Below, one piece after another: positions 44,543 through 53,610 of a stretch of 64,000 nucleotides of DNA (positions are counted from its first letter, which is position 1; each line of letters starts with the position of its first letter). The notes beneath the pieces are model-generated. The model worked only from the letters and a program-made list of their open reading frames with translations, was not told the DNA's origin and did not search any database. The translations under genes were made by a program, and so were the position numbers. Origin of the DNA: Allorhizobium pseudoryzae (GTDB taxonomy: Bacteria; Pseudomonadota; Alphaproteobacteria; Rhizobiales; Rhizobiaceae); NCBI RefSeq assembly GCF_011046245.1, contig NZ_CP049245.1, forward strand, positions 124,001-188,000, written 5' to 3'.

Positions 44543-45664
44543 CTAACGGAAAGGCGCGGCCTTCTCCTGCGCATATGCCGCATGCTGCGGCTTCACACCC
44601 TCGTCCTGCTGCTGTTGCGTGAAGAGTGACCAGGCCGAGACAAAGAGAGCTGCAATGAGGGGGCCGATCACGAAGCCACTCAACCCGAACAGGGAAATGC
44701 CGCCCAGAGTTGAAATCAGAATGATGTAATCGGGCAGGCGGGTGCCTTTCCCGACGAGGGGCGGGCGCAGCAGGTTGTCGACCAGACCGATGAACACGAC
44801 ACCAACGAAGACGAGGACGCCTCCCTTCATCCACGCGCCGATGAGAAACATCCAGATCGCCGCCGGTCCCCAGACCAGCGCTGCACCGATGGCAGGCAAC
44901 ATCGATAGCAACGTCATGATGACGGCCCAAAGCAGTGCTGCCTCCATCCCGATTATCCAGAATGTCAGCCCTCCGATGGTCCCCTGGATAATGGCTATGA
45001 TAACGTTGCCTTTGACCGTTGCGCGCGCCACTTCCGCAAATTTGTCCAGGAATTTCCGCGTATAGGTGTCACTCAGGGGCGTTGTCTGACGAAGCGTCCC
45101 GGCAAGGCTTGCTCCATCCCTGAACAGGAAGAACAGCAGGTAGAGCATGAGCCCGATGCTGACAAACACATGAGCGGTATTCTGGCCAAAGCTCAGGACG
45201 CTGCCGGCGATGGATTGTCCTGCTTGCATTATGCCAGAGGAAATCTTTTCCCGCATTTGCGCGGCGCCTCCGAGCTTGACGGAGGCCAGCCAGTCTTCGA
45301 GCGATGGTGGCACGGCCTGCTCGATCTGATTGAGATAACTGTTGAGATCAATCTCGTTGTTGCTCATGCGCTGGTAAAGATTGGTCCCCTCCTGGATCAG
45401 TGAGGCCAAGACAATCATGGCAGGCAAAATGACCAGGAGCACGCATAACAGAACTGTCAGGAAGGCCGCGATGTTTTTGCGGCCTTTCATCCGCCTCTCA
45501 AGCCGGACGTGGATGGGGAAAAAGATGATGGCCAAGATGACCGCCCAGAGGATGGCGGTGTAATAGGGCAAAATAAGCCATACAAAGGAAATCGTCACGA
45601 GCGTCAAAAGGACGTAAAAACTTGTTCTTTGGATGGACATGGAGGCCGTTGCTTGTTCAGTCAT
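44543..45664 (-). CDS. AI-2E family transporter
   Basis: 373 aa with about eight helices in the paired pattern of the AI-2E/PerM family: FVWLILPYYTAILWAVILAIIFFPIH near the start, GTIGGLTFWIIGMEAALLWAVIMTLLSMLPAIGAALVWGPAA in the middle and LVDNLLRPPLVGKGTRLPDYIILISTLGGISLFGLSGFVIGPL near the end. Members export various small molecules or act as Na+/H+ antiporters; the name alone does not mean AI-2 is moved. The ATG at 45664 overlaps the stop of the upstream gene by 8 nt. Confidence 0.87.
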   Translation of the reverse strand: MTEQATASMSIQRTSFYVLLTLVTISFVWLILPYYTAILWAVILAIIFFPIHVRLERRMKGRKNIAAFLTVLLCVLLVILPAMIVLASLIQEGTNLYQRMSNNEIDLNSYLNQIEQAVPPSLEDWLASVKLGGAAQMREKISSGIMQAGQSIAGSVLSFGQNTAHVFVSIGLMLYLLFFLFRDGASLAGTLRQTTPLSDTYTRKFLDKFAEVARATVKGNVIIAIIQGTIGGLTFWIIGMEAALLWAVIMTLLSMLPAIGAALVWGPAAIWMFLIGAWMKGGVLVFVGVVFIGLVDNLLRPPLVGKGTRLPDYIILISTLGGISLFGLSGFVIGPLIAALFVSAWSLFTQQQQDEGVKPQHAAYAQEKAAPFR

Positions 45665-46100
45665 CGCTGATGGATGGCAACTCGATTTCGACATATCGTC
45701 GCTGTCGGTCGTCCATGGGCTCGATGTGCTTCATCCAGAAGTCGTTTGCGGCAGACGGCTCGTTCTCCCACTTGCGGGTATTGACGATGTTGTCGTCGAT
45801 CTTGGCCCGTCGCGTTCCGCCAAGCCGCAGATACTCTGCCGCGAGCTTCGCGGACGGTGTTTTCGCGTCTAAAGGGTTCGCCTCTGCCGCCTCATCCTTG
45901 CCGAGCATGCCCAGCAGGGCATCGCGCTCGGGCGTTCCGATATGCTGCGCCAGAAAAGCGTCAAGCGGCGTGCGCGTTTCGTATCCACCGGAAGACGGGT
46001 TGGCCCGGTGAAGCACCAGAGGATTGTCCGTTGCCGGATCTCGTCCCAACAGCCATCGATCCCCATTGGAACTGGCTGCAAATTCACGCCATTCGCTCAT
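45657..46100 (-). CDS. Hypothetical protein (147 aa)
   Basis: Acidic soluble protein with MSEWREFAASSNGDRWLLGRDPATDNPLVLHRANPSSGG at the start and FLAQHIGTPERDALLGMLG in the middle. Not recognised by domain. GGAGG sits 8 nt before the ATG at 46100 (46106 is an in-frame alternative). Overlaps the transporter start, so co-expressed with it. Confidence 0.65.
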   Translation of the reverse strand: MSEWREFAASSNGDRWLLGRDPATDNPLVLHRANPSSGGYETRTPLDAFLAQHIGTPERDALLGMLGKDEAAEANPLDAKTPSAKLAAEYLRLGGTRRAKIDDNIVNTRKWENEPSAANDFWMKHIEPMDDRQRRYVEIELPSISDD

Positions 46101-46156
46101 CGGCATATCCTCCCTGGATAGGGGTTTGGGGTCCTGGTTGGTTTTGGAAATGCATC

Positions 46157-46318
46157 TCAGTACCCCGCAGGCACCGGTTGCTCGGGGGGATCGGTATCTG
46201 GTTTCTTCGCCTTGATTTGCGTGGGGGGCAGTTCGATCACATTCAACCGGTTGCCAAGCGCCGGCTCCCGCATTTTTCTGACTACCGCCAGAATCACCAC
46301 GTTATCTGTCTTTGACAT
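46157..46318 (-). CDS. Small hypothetical protein (53 aa)
   Basis: Begins MSKTDNVVILAVVRKMREP, then GNRLNVIELPPTQIKAKKPD and ends PVPAGY. A GGAG/GAGG site precedes the ATG at 46318. Pro-rich C-terminal half. It lies in line with the leftward genes on both sides, with 26 bp to the upstream gene. No known family. Confidence 0.5.
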   Translation of the reverse strand: MSKTDNVVILAVVRKMREPALGNRLNVIELPPTQIKAKKPDTDPPEQPVPAGY

Positions 46319-46344
46319 GCCTCGTCTCCATCGATTGCGATGCC

Positions 46345-46617
46345 TTATTGCTCGCCTTCATCCATGCTGCCGCCCTCGTTCTCCCATCGTCGGAGCGCCA
46401 CTTTGTCGGAATGCACTTTGTGCCGTTCCGAGACCGGATAGATCTCGCTCATGATCATGCCGGTTTGGATGCGTTCAATGATTGCGAGTTCATCGCGGTG
46501 ATCGGGACCTGCAACAGCGCCAAGGTCGGCCGTCGAGTAGTTGCTGCGCTTTAACACGCGCCGGGTGATTTTTTCGGTCGCGCCGATGTCGTCGACTGGT
46601 CGCTTGTCTGTCGGCAT
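46345..46617 (-). CDS. Hypothetical protein (90 aa)
   Basis: Soluble charged protein: KITRRVLKRSNYSTADLGAVAGPDHRDELAIIERIQTGMIMSEIYPV, ending in an acidic tail SMDEGEQ. First gene of the leftward run down to the AI-2E transporter. Not recognised. Confidence 0.55.
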   Translation of the reverse strand: MPTDKRPVDDIGATEKITRRVLKRSNYSTADLGAVAGPDHRDELAIIERIQTGMIMSEIYPVSERHKVHSDKVALRRWENEGGSMDEGEQ

Positions 46618-47250
46618 GAAGAAGCATCCTCTAAGCGAATGAGCGCTAGTGTGTGATCCCGATGGAATGCGCTAGCCGGCGTCTTTCGCTGGCATGGTCT
46701 GTCCGTCTATCGAGATGGTTGACAATCGAAAGCCTGCGTCTCGATCAGAGTCAGATCCGGCAAACTGTGCCGGCACGCTGTAAATGTGGCCGAGCGATGT
46801 ATGTCGAGAGAGTAAAGGGCAAAACCTGCAATGAGAGCATCAACTGGGCCGGGGCGTCAGATCGTAGCCGGTTACGTTTTGGCCGCCTGCTGCATGCCTT
46901 GCTCCGTCAGTACGGATATGGCGCCCGGCTCCAGACTTTCAAGTGCCGCGCGATGCCGTCGACAGGGTGGACCCATGCGCAGCCGACAACAGGCCGTGTC
47001 TCATGGATTCGCTCGTCGAAACACCGCTGTCCGGATCGGAAGAGAAAGCTCTTATCCAGCGCCCTGCGTGTATGGACGGTAATGTTTTCCCGATAGAAAA
47101 ATATTAATATGTTAAAACGGTTGTAATTATTAAAACATCTCCCATATATTGGATAGATAAAATCGGAAATTCAGAATTTCCCGTATTATATCCTTCGATG
47201 AAGGCGAAATTTTTATGGGAAGTCAGTTCAGCACGATGTAAGGATGTTTC
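46618..47250. other. Non-coding region (633 bp)
   Basis: It separates a leftward run of small genes from a rightward one, so it should contain both promoters. ORFs inside it are short, Arg/Ser-rich and overlapping in several frames, which looks like chance. The stretch 47095-47215 is strongly A+T-rich. No repeat or mobile element end seen. Confidence 0.45.
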
Positions 47251-47454
47251 ATGTCGACGTCGAAGGGGCCTCACGCCGCACCGGTAAAACTTTCGGCCGG
47301 GGAGAAGGCTGCCGTGACCGATCAGACCGCTCGACACATCATATCCTCCGAGAACGCGCTCAGAGTGAGCAAGACGTCTCGTCTGCGCCAATTGCGTCTG
47401 GAAAAGGAAGCTCTGGCGAATTCCGAACCGGTGACTCGTTCCAAAAAGAAATAG
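47251..47454 (+). CDS. Small basic hypothetical protein (67 aa)
   Basis: Lys/Arg-rich helical protein: PVKLSAGEKAAVTDQTARHIISSE then KTSRLRQLRLEKEALANSE and a KKK tail. Proteins of this pattern (S-x-x-EKAAVTDxTAR) are common in rhizobia and are unstudied. A TAAGGATG ribosome site precedes the ATG. Confidence 0.65.
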   Translation: MSTSKGPHAAPVKLSAGEKAAVTDQTARHIISSENALRVSKTSRLRQLRLEKEALANSEPVTRSKKK

Positions 47455-47612
47455 TGGCCGGAACGCGTTCTGCCCCGTGTGATGCCGGATCGTACCGCCC
47501 AACCGTCCCGAAACGCGTCGACTGCGCGCGTCCTACCCGCAGTTCCTCTCGTCGCTCTTGTCTCGCACAGTTGCATTCATGGCCGGCGCCTCGATGAAGA
47601 AGGAGCAAGGCA

Positions 47613-47843
47613 ATGCGTGCAGAATTCTATCCCGCCTCCATGTCGCGTAATCTCGTGAGGATCGGCCGACGTGAGTATGGCGACAACCTTCCTGCCGTTT
47701 CGGCGGATATTTCCGAGCGTTGCGGACGGCTGCGCATCATTGGCCTTACGAGCTTTTCCGCTCTCGACCGCCATGAGAGCGCAACCTGCCCGATTGGCCA
47801 GCCCGGAGCCGGCATTGCCGGCCTTGATCCCGCACGCCTTTGA
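47613..47843 (+). CDS. Small hypothetical protein (76 aa)
   Basis: AAGGAG lies 8 nt before the ATG. The protein starts MRAEFYPASMSRNLVRIGRREYGDNLP and is loop-rich after residue 50. No family recognised; its reality rests on the ribosome site and its place in a row of small rightward genes. Confidence 0.45.
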   Translation: MRAEFYPASMSRNLVRIGRREYGDNLPAVSADISERCGRLRIIGLTSFSALDRHESATCPIGQPGAGIAGLDPARL

Positions 47844-47854
47844 GAGGATGAACC

Positions 47855-48103
47855 ATGATACAGATCGACTATTCGTCGCCTGCAGGCTTTTTCGCGGGCA
47901 GGCGCGTGGGCGGGAGCATTAGCGGCCCTCGTTACAAGCGGTTCGACAATACCGCAGAGGCCCTTCGGTTCGCTATTGAAGAACTGCCCTGTTCCCAGCT
48001 TCGGGGAGCGGTCCTCGAAATCGGCGACACGCGTTTCGAAAGCAACGAAATTCGTTCTCTGTATGATGCGGTCGATTATCCTTTTCCCCGAAAAGAAACG
48101 TAA
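47855..48103 (+). CDS. Small hypothetical protein (82 aa)
   Basis: Contains YKRFDNTAEALRFAIEELP followed by LRGAVLEIGDTRFESNEIRSLYD, a compact alpha/beta protein of a type common in rhizobia and unstudied. GAGGATG precedes the ATG. Just upstream of the transglutaminase gene. Confidence 0.65.
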   Translation: MIQIDYSSPAGFFAGRRVGGSISGPRYKRFDNTAEALRFAIEELPCSQLRGAVLEIGDTRFESNEIRSLYDAVDYPFPRKET

Positions 48104-48160
48104 CGTCGATCGTGACGCCCCGCCGACGGATCTCCTTGCGACAACGAAGGCGCAGACGTC

Positions 48161-49036
48161 ATGACGCTTTATTCGGTGAAGCACCGCACGCAGTACCAGT
48201 ACACGCATCCCGTGACGTTCGGACGTCACCGTCTCATGTTCCGTCCGCGGGACAGCTTTGACCAAACTCTCCTCGCCTGTTCTCTTCAGACAAGTCCTCC
48301 CCCGTCGTCCGTCAGGTGGATCTACGATGTCTTCGGCAATTGTATCGCCTTGGTCGACATTGAAGCGTCCTCGTCCGAATTGGTGATCGAAACTCGGATA
48401 AAGCTCGATCATACGGTCCATGTCCCACTTGACCTGGAAATGCACACGGATGTGCGTGGCTATCCGTTCAGCTATGATGATGACGAAATCATCGATCTGG
48501 GACGAACCGTCAAGCGCCATTATCCCGACCCTGATAACGCTGTCGCTGCCTGGGCTCGGCAGTTTGTTCCCGTCGCGGGCCCGGCCCGAACCGGCCATGT
48601 GCTGATGACATTGTGCTACGCAATTCGGGAAATCTTTTCTTATTCTCGCCGCGAAAAACATGGGATTCAGACTCCTGCAGAGACCTTGCGGCTCCGCAGC
48701 GGCACTTGTCGGGACTTCGCGCTGTTGATGATGGAAGCGGTTCGTTCTCTGGGCCTGGCGGCACGCTTCGTCACAGGATACATCTATGTGCCTGACCGCG
48801 ATGGGGACCATAATCTGGGCGGCGGAGCAACCCACGCCTGGTGCCAGGTCTATCTCCCTGGCGCGGGCTGGGTGGAGTTCGATCCGACCAATGGCATCGT
48901 GGGAAACCGGGAGTTGATACGGGTTGGCGTTGCCCGTGACCCGAAGCAGGCCATCCCGCTGTCCGGCAGTTTCGAAGGCAAGGCAGGCAGGTTGATTGAC
49001 ATGACTGTTCAGGTGAACGTGACGACCACCGAATAA
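48161..49036 (+). CDS. Transglutaminase-like protein 1
   Basis: 291 aa with the bacterial transglutaminase-like N-terminal domain (LYSVKHRTQYQYTHPVTFGRHRLMFRPRD) and a papain-like core: Cys in RSGTCRDFALLMMEA (about 180), His in GGGATHAWCQVYLPG (about 225) and Asp in WVEFDPTNG (about 240). The triad is complete, so it is probably an active cysteine peptidase or crosslinking enzyme; it has no signal peptide. It is followed 98 bp later by a related gene. Confidence 0.85.
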   Translation: MTLYSVKHRTQYQYTHPVTFGRHRLMFRPRDSFDQTLLACSLQTSPPPSSVRWIYDVFGNCIALVDIEASSSELVIETRIKLDHTVHVPLDLEMHTDVRGYPFSYDDDEIIDLGRTVKRHYPDPDNAVAAWARQFVPVAGPARTGHVLMTLCYAIREIFSYSRREKHGIQTPAETLRLRSGTCRDFALLMMEAVRSLGLAARFVTGYIYVPDRDGDHNLGGGATHAWCQVYLPGAGWVEFDPTNGIVGNRELIRVGVARDPKQAIPLSGSFEGKAGRLIDMTVQVNVTTTE

Positions 49037-49060
49037 ATGAGATGAGGGTTCCGTACAGAT

Positions 49061-49085
49061 GGAACACTCCGCATTCAGGACCGTT
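49061..49085 (+). promoter_or_regulatory. Candidate EcfG promoter (GGAAC-N16-CGTT)
   Basis: GGAAC at 49061-49065 and CGTT at 49082-49085, spacing 16, match the general-stress sigma factor EcfG consensus. It lies 50 bp upstream of the second transglutaminase start, so that gene is probably stress-induced separately from the first. Confidence 0.55.
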
Positions 49086-49134
49086 GGCACTAGAACCGTT
49101 GGCGGTTGATATCCCCCCGATAAAGGACTTTTCC

Positions 49135-49956
49135 ATGCGAATACGTGCCGGCTTCCGGATTGGCTATGAATGCAAGCAGGAAACACCCATGTTGCTGGTG
49201 CTTAACCTTCATCCAAGCCGGCGCGGCGACCTGCTGGGGGAGCAGACGATTTCCTTCGACCGTGCCATCAGGGCGTGGGACTATATGGACGGCTTCGGCA
49301 ATGCCTGCAGTCGTGTCGTTGCGCCGCAGGGCGTCACGATGATCAGCACCGAGTTTCAGATCTACGACGATGGACAGCCGGATCCGGTCCCCGTCGACGT
49401 CGTTCAACACGACATCAATGATCTTCCTGATCATGTTCTCGTTTATCTTCTGGGGAGCCGTTACTGTGACACGGATCGTCTGGCGGATTTCGCCTGGGAG
49501 ACGTTCGCCCATACGAGGCCGGGCTGGGATCGCGTGAAATCGATCCTCGATTATACGCATGAGCGGATCGCCTTCGACTATTCCAAGGCCGACCCGACGA
49601 GAACCGCCTTCGGAGGCTGGCACGACCGGACGGGCGTGTGTCGAGATTTTGCTCACCTCGCCATAACCTTGTGTCGGTGCATGAACGTTCCGGCCCGGTA
49701 TTGTACCGGTTACCTCGGTGACATCGGGGTGCCGGCAGATCCGAACCCGATGGACTTCAGCGCATGGTTCGAGGTCTTTTTGAGCGGCCGCTGGTACACA
49801 GTCGATGCGCGCCACAACGCGCCGCGCATTGGGCGGATATTGATGGCAACGGGCCGGGATGCAACGGATGTGGCCATGTCCACCGCGTTTGGTCCGGCAA
49901 AACTTGTGCACTTCGAGGTAACGACCACCGAAATTGACACCGCACTCGCAACTTGA
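49135..49956 (+). CDS. Transglutaminase-like protein 2 (catalytic His replaced)
   Basis: 273 aa of the same superfamily: FRIGYECKQETPMLLVLNLHPSR at the N-terminus and the Cys motif RTGVCRDFAHLAITLCRCMNVPARYCTGYLGD (about 170-200). At the place of the catalytic His the sequence reads DFSAWFEVF (Ser) where DFHAWFE would carry it; VDARHN supplies the Asp position. It may be inactive, use another His, or belong to a subfamily with this change. The ATG at 49135 is chosen because the family begins there. Confidence 0.8.
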   Translation: MRIRAGFRIGYECKQETPMLLVLNLHPSRRGDLLGEQTISFDRAIRAWDYMDGFGNACSRVVAPQGVTMISTEFQIYDDGQPDPVPVDVVQHDINDLPDHVLVYLLGSRYCDTDRLADFAWETFAHTRPGWDRVKSILDYTHERIAFDYSKADPTRTAFGGWHDRTGVCRDFAHLAITLCRCMNVPARYCTGYLGDIGVPADPNPMDFSAWFEVFLSGRWYTVDARHNAPRIGRILMATGRDATDVAMSTAFGPAKLVHFEVTTTEIDTALAT

Positions 49957-50255
49957 ACGCGATGCCGCCATAATGATGTGATAGAAGCAATGATGTCCGA
50001 GCTTGTTGCCTGGACCTAGGTGAGCATTCCGTTCGGATCGCCGACATGCTTACAGTCCTTTCAGCGATTCCTGATTGCCGCAGTCGAGCCTCTCCTGCGC
50101 ATGGATACCGATGCCGACCATTTTGAACCAAACCACCTTCGTGGCCTCAAGCGCCCAGGCTGCACCATCGCAGACGGCGGTCACGCCGACCCTTTCGGGC
50201 CTCAGCCGCAAGGAACTGCGCGAGATCGTCGCCCAGCAGATTGATTGAGACGACC

Positions 50256-50495
50256 ATGTCAGACGCCGGGAGCGGGCTCGAAGCCCGAACAAACATGAAC
50301 AGAAGAGTGAACCGGTCCGGGAGCCTCGGCGCCGACACCTTGCGCGAACGCCTGCTCGACAAGTACAGGCAGCACCTGCATTTCGCCGGGTTGAAGCAGT
50401 CTGCCGGCGACCGGATCGGCGCCGAAAATGACCTTCAGCATGCCGAGCATTTTTTTCGAAGCGCCGCCGAGCAGACTGGCGGCGGCCAGCCATGA
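50256..50495 (+). CDS. Small DUF4167-like protein
   Basis: About 79 aa. The core LRERLLDKYRQHLHFAGLKQSAGDRIGAENDLQHAEHFFRSAAEQ matches the helical pair of DUF4167 (usual form A-x-x-KYERYLALA-x-GDRVAAENYYQHAEHYFR). Full DUF4167 proteins are longer with an RG-rich start and a disordered tail, so this is a short plasmid version. Its stop overlaps the desaturase start by 4 nt. Confidence 0.7.
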   Translation: MSDAGSGLEARTNMNRRVNRSGSLGADTLRERLLDKYRQHLHFAGLKQSAGDRIGAENDLQHAEHFFRSAAEQTGGGQP

Positions 50496-51831
50496 GCGCA
50501 TCATTGACGGTCGCACCGCCTGACGCGAGCGAAAAGGCCTTGCTGAAAATTCTCGCGGGATACCACAAACCGAAGGTCCGGCGCAGCGTGTACGAACTGA
50601 TCGTGACGCTGGGACCTTTCGTATTTTTCTGGACGGCAGCCTGGGCCTCGCTGCATTTCGGCTATTGGATCGGGTTCTTCTGGTCATTCCGGCGGCCGGC
50701 TTTCTCCTGCGGCTGTTCATGCTGCAGCACGATTGCGGGCATGGGTCCTTCTTCGGGCACCGCCGTTGGGATGACTGGACCGGGCGTGTTCTCGGTATTT
50801 TCACGCTGACGCCGTATGACTATTGGCGCCGGGCGCATGCCGAGCACCATGCATCGGCCGGCAATCTGGATGAGCGTGGCGTCGGCGACATCACGACGCT
50901 CACCGTCGCCGAATACAGAGCGCTGACTGCCCGCGGCAGGCTGGGCTACCGCCTCTATCGGCATCCCCTGGTGATGTTCGGTATCGGCCCGGCCTTCCTG
51001 TTTCTCTTCAAGCAGAGGCTGCCATTCGGCATGATGCGGTCCGGTGCCCTGCCTTGGGTGTCGACCATGGCAACCAATGCGGCCGTGGCGGCCATTGCAT
51101 GTGTCCTCATGTGGGCGATCGGGATTGTGCCCTTCCTGCTGGTTCATCTGCCGATCGTGCTTTTGGCGGGCTCGGCCGGCGTTTGGCTGTTTTACGTGCA
51201 GCACCAGTTCGAGGATACTCACTGGTCCAAGCCTCCGGAGTGGAACTTTCCCTACGCAGCGATGCACGGCGCATCGCATTACGACCTGCCGGCTCCCCTG
51301 CGCTGGATGACTGGAAATATTGGCATGCACCACATTCACCATCTCTCCAGCAAGGTGCCGTTCTACCGTCTGCCAGAGGTTCTCCGTGATTATCCCGACC
51401 TCGCCGAGATAGGATGCATCAGCCTGCGCGACAGCCTCGGCTGCGTTAAGCTCATTCTCTGGGATGAGAATTACACGAAAACTGGTCTCGCTGAACGCGA
51501 CCAAAGGCCTTCGTTAAAGCATGCCGAAAACGCCACCCGCACTGAAGAGGGCATTGCCATGGACAATCCAATGAATGATGCAGCCAGTTCGAGCGAAGGC
51601 GAGAAGTTGTTCCAAAGAACGATGACCCCGTATAGAGCCTGCATTCCTTACGGGAGCAACCGTGCGCCAGATGGGTATGGAGCCCCCCTTGCAGTGCCTA
51701 TCTTTCTCGCGCAACGCCCGTCCACTCTGCTTCACGACGCCTTGGCGGCAATGCTTGCAACTTGGGAGCACCTATCGGTCCCGGCAGCTTCCTGCCTTGC
51801 GGCGAAAGCAGCCATGCACCTGAAAACCTGA
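50492..51831 (+). pseudogene. Fatty acid desaturase, frameshifted
   Basis: The N-terminal ~60 residues (LLKILAGYHKPKVRRSVYELIVTLGPFVFFWTAAWASLHFGYWIG) are in one frame. The rest is in another, starting near 50670 (LLVIPAAGFLLRLFMLQHDCGHGSFFGH). A single missing base around 50672-50676 explains it. All three His boxes survive in the second frame: HDCGH, HAEHH and HHIHH, plus FYVQHQFEDTHW. The reading frame then runs ~100 residues past the expected end (about ENYTKTGLAERD), over low-complexity, Pro/Ala-rich sequence, suggesting a second lesion or a fused neighbour. Confidence 0.75.
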
Positions 51832-51857
51832 GCGTTAAACCTGAAGGGAGCAGTGTC

Positions 51858-52103
51858 ATGACCATTGGCACACGCGTTGAAATGGTAACCTTTCGCAACA
51901 GCTTTCTGCTGCCAGGAATGGAGCGTGAGCACCCGCCGGGTGCCTTCGAAGTCCACATCACCGAAGAACCGTTGAACGTGATGTGGGAAGCCTACCACCG
52001 AACGATGAATTTGATGCTCACACGCGGCGGCGTCACGGAAGCGATTAAGGTGACCCGTGACGATCTGGAAGCCGCTCTCGCCAAAGATGGGGGAGACGGC
52101 TGA
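51858..52103 (+). CDS. Small hypothetical protein (81 aa)
   Basis: AAGGGAG lies 8 nt before the ATG at 51858. The sequence (MTIGTRVEMVTFRNSFLLPGMEREHPPGAFEVHITEEPLN then WEAYHRTMNLMLTRGG) has the form of a short beta domain plus helix, a type frequent in rhizobia and unstudied. Confidence 0.65.
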   Translation: MTIGTRVEMVTFRNSFLLPGMEREHPPGAFEVHITEEPLNVMWEAYHRTMNLMLTRGGVTEAIKVTRDDLEAALAKDGGDG

Positions 52104-53095
52104 GGAGGAGGGGTCGTCAATCATCACCCAACAACCAACGCGCTGTGCCCATCCGCAAGATAGCTGCTAACCCTTAGAATACGGTCTTTCATTTTTCAGG
52201 CGACTTGATCGAGCAGACAAGCCAACCACGATATTTGTGCGGCGCAGCAACACTGGCCAAGATGACGAGTTAGGGACTGCGGCGCGTTAAGGCGGTGACG
52301 TACGCAAAGGACCGCAATAATGCGGGCATCTGAAATTCGTTAGACATTTAATCTGAAAATGTCGTCAAACGCCGTCGCAAATTTGTTACCGGTTTCAGGC
52401 TAACCTGGTTTGTCTGCGCTGGCTGTTAAACGATAGATTAAAAAGGATAATATTGATTTCTGTGTACGCCGCAGCGATCAAAGAATTATAAGGGTCTGTC
52501 ATATATATCGTGGGCGGCTGATCTCACGTTAAGTGCCAAGATCCGCCCAATATTCTCAATTTAACTGCAGAGTCTCAAATTAGGTGCCGCGCTATCTGAT
52601 TGAAATTGTTGGGGACAGATTCATGCGGTTAACTGCAAAGCGACACTATACCCGCAACGCTTAAGCCAAGTCACCTCGGATGAGCTTTCGACCTCGCAGT
52701 GGATGTAGCCGCCGACCATGCGAAATCGTCGGCGAACAAAACCAACAGCTCGTCGATTTCGGATAGCTCGAATCCGTCAACATTCTTGCCGTTGTTGATG
52801 TAATGGGGAGGCGCCAACCACGATCAGTGTATCGAAGTTCTCAAGTGCTTTGGGTGGAGCGTGCACTCCGATCATCGCCCTCACCAAGGGTCCGATGACG
52901 ATTCCGTTTCGGATTCCGGGATCACGACTTTGGTGGATGCCTTCAGCGTTGCCCTCCAGAAGCGCCTATTCCTCAAAGTCACATGCTCGAGGTTCGAATG
53001 GAAGGTCTCTTCAGACTATTGGGCCGCTCGTCCAAATAAACAATGGGCGATTGCTAGGCAAACGCCGGCCCTACGCGAAATAGCTAGCTAGATCG
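52104..53095. other. Largely non-coding, A+T-rich region (about 1 kb)
   Basis: Noticeably richer in A and T than its surroundings, with no gene I can support. On the minus strand 52670-52800 a frame reads NGKNVDGFELSEIDELLVLFADDF, protein-like but short and without a start, so perhaps a gene remnant. A 77-codon ORF at 52850 (plus) has no motif or ribosome site. Confidence 0.45.
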
Positions 53096-53120
53096 GGAAC
53101 GATGTGTCTCCCCGCGGGTT
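53096..53120 (+). promoter_or_regulatory. Candidate EcfG promoter (GGAAC-N16-GGTT)
   Basis: GGAAC at 53096-53100, then 16 nt and GGTT at 53117-53120, close to GGAAC-N16/17-CGTT. It lies about 107 bp before the csbD-like start. CsbD genes are typical members of the general stress regulon in Alphaproteobacteria. Confidence 0.5.
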
Positions 53121-53226
53121 CTCTCATTGAGCGGATCGTTGAACGGTCTGACAATGGACTTCCCCGGCAGATGACCGGATAGCGACTTGGAAGACCGTGC
53201 GTCCCCGCTAGATAAGGAGATCCATC

Positions 53227-53418
53227 ATGGGTTCCACAGCTGATAAAGTTTCCGGCAAGGCGAATGAAATGACCGGCAAGGCAAAGCAGGCCGTCGGCGA
53301 CGCTACCGATAACAATAAGCTCCAGGCAAAGGGTGCCGCCCAGGAAACAAAGGGTGATGCGCAGCAGGCCAAGGGCGACGCCAAGGATGCGGTGAAGAAG
53401 GTCGTCGACAACACCTGA
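53227..53418 (+). CDS. csbD: CsbD family stress protein
   Basis: 63 aa, almost entirely Ala, Lys, Asp, Gly and Gln. Repeats of the form [16 protein letters not shown] identify the CsbD family. Natively unfolded, abundant under stress; exact role unknown. AAGGAGA lies before the ATG. Followed by two hairpins. Confidence 0.9.
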   Translation: MGSTADKVSGKANEMTGKAKQAVGDATDNNKLQAKGAAQETKGDAQQAKGDAKDAVKKVVDNT

Positions 53419-53442
53419 TCGCTTCCCTCATTAAATAGAGAT

Positions 53443-53464
53443 ATGGCCCGCAAATGCGGGCCAT
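53443..53464 (+). terminator. Stem-loop after csbD
   Basis: ATGGCCCGCA and TGCGGGCCAT pair perfectly around AA, 24 bp after the stop. No T-run follows. Confidence 0.6.
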
Positions 53465-53476
53465 CAGACTGCTGAC

Positions 53477-53502
53477 AAACCCCTGGTCACATCCAGGGGT
53501 TT
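53477..53502. terminator. Second stem-loop, bidirectional terminator
   Basis: AAACCCCTGG and CCAGGGGTTT pair perfectly over 10 bp with a 6-nt loop; the TTT on the 3' side and the AAA on the 5' side would serve transcripts from either direction. Confidence 0.65.
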
Positions 53503-53610
53503 ATGATTCACTGGGACATGTTGAAGAGAGCTGGCTCGGGAAATTTGAACAGCGGGGATAATTGGAATTTCTGCCTGACTTTGGCTTAGATGCCGGAAAC
53601 AGGAGAGACC

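Noticed and set aside
44543..45664. AI-2E transporter as evidence for AI-2 signalling
   Set aside because: The family name is historical and members move many substrates. It is also 11 kb from trb with no link to the LuxR-type gene.
46653..47096. 147-codon rightward ORF containing CKCGRAMYVERVKGKTC
   Set aside because: The cysteine pair is suggestive, but the rest is Arg/Ser-rich and overlaps other chance ORFs; no ribosome site seen.
52850..53083. 77-codon rightward ORF
   Set aside because: No ribosome site and no motif; another frame of similar length covers the same bases.
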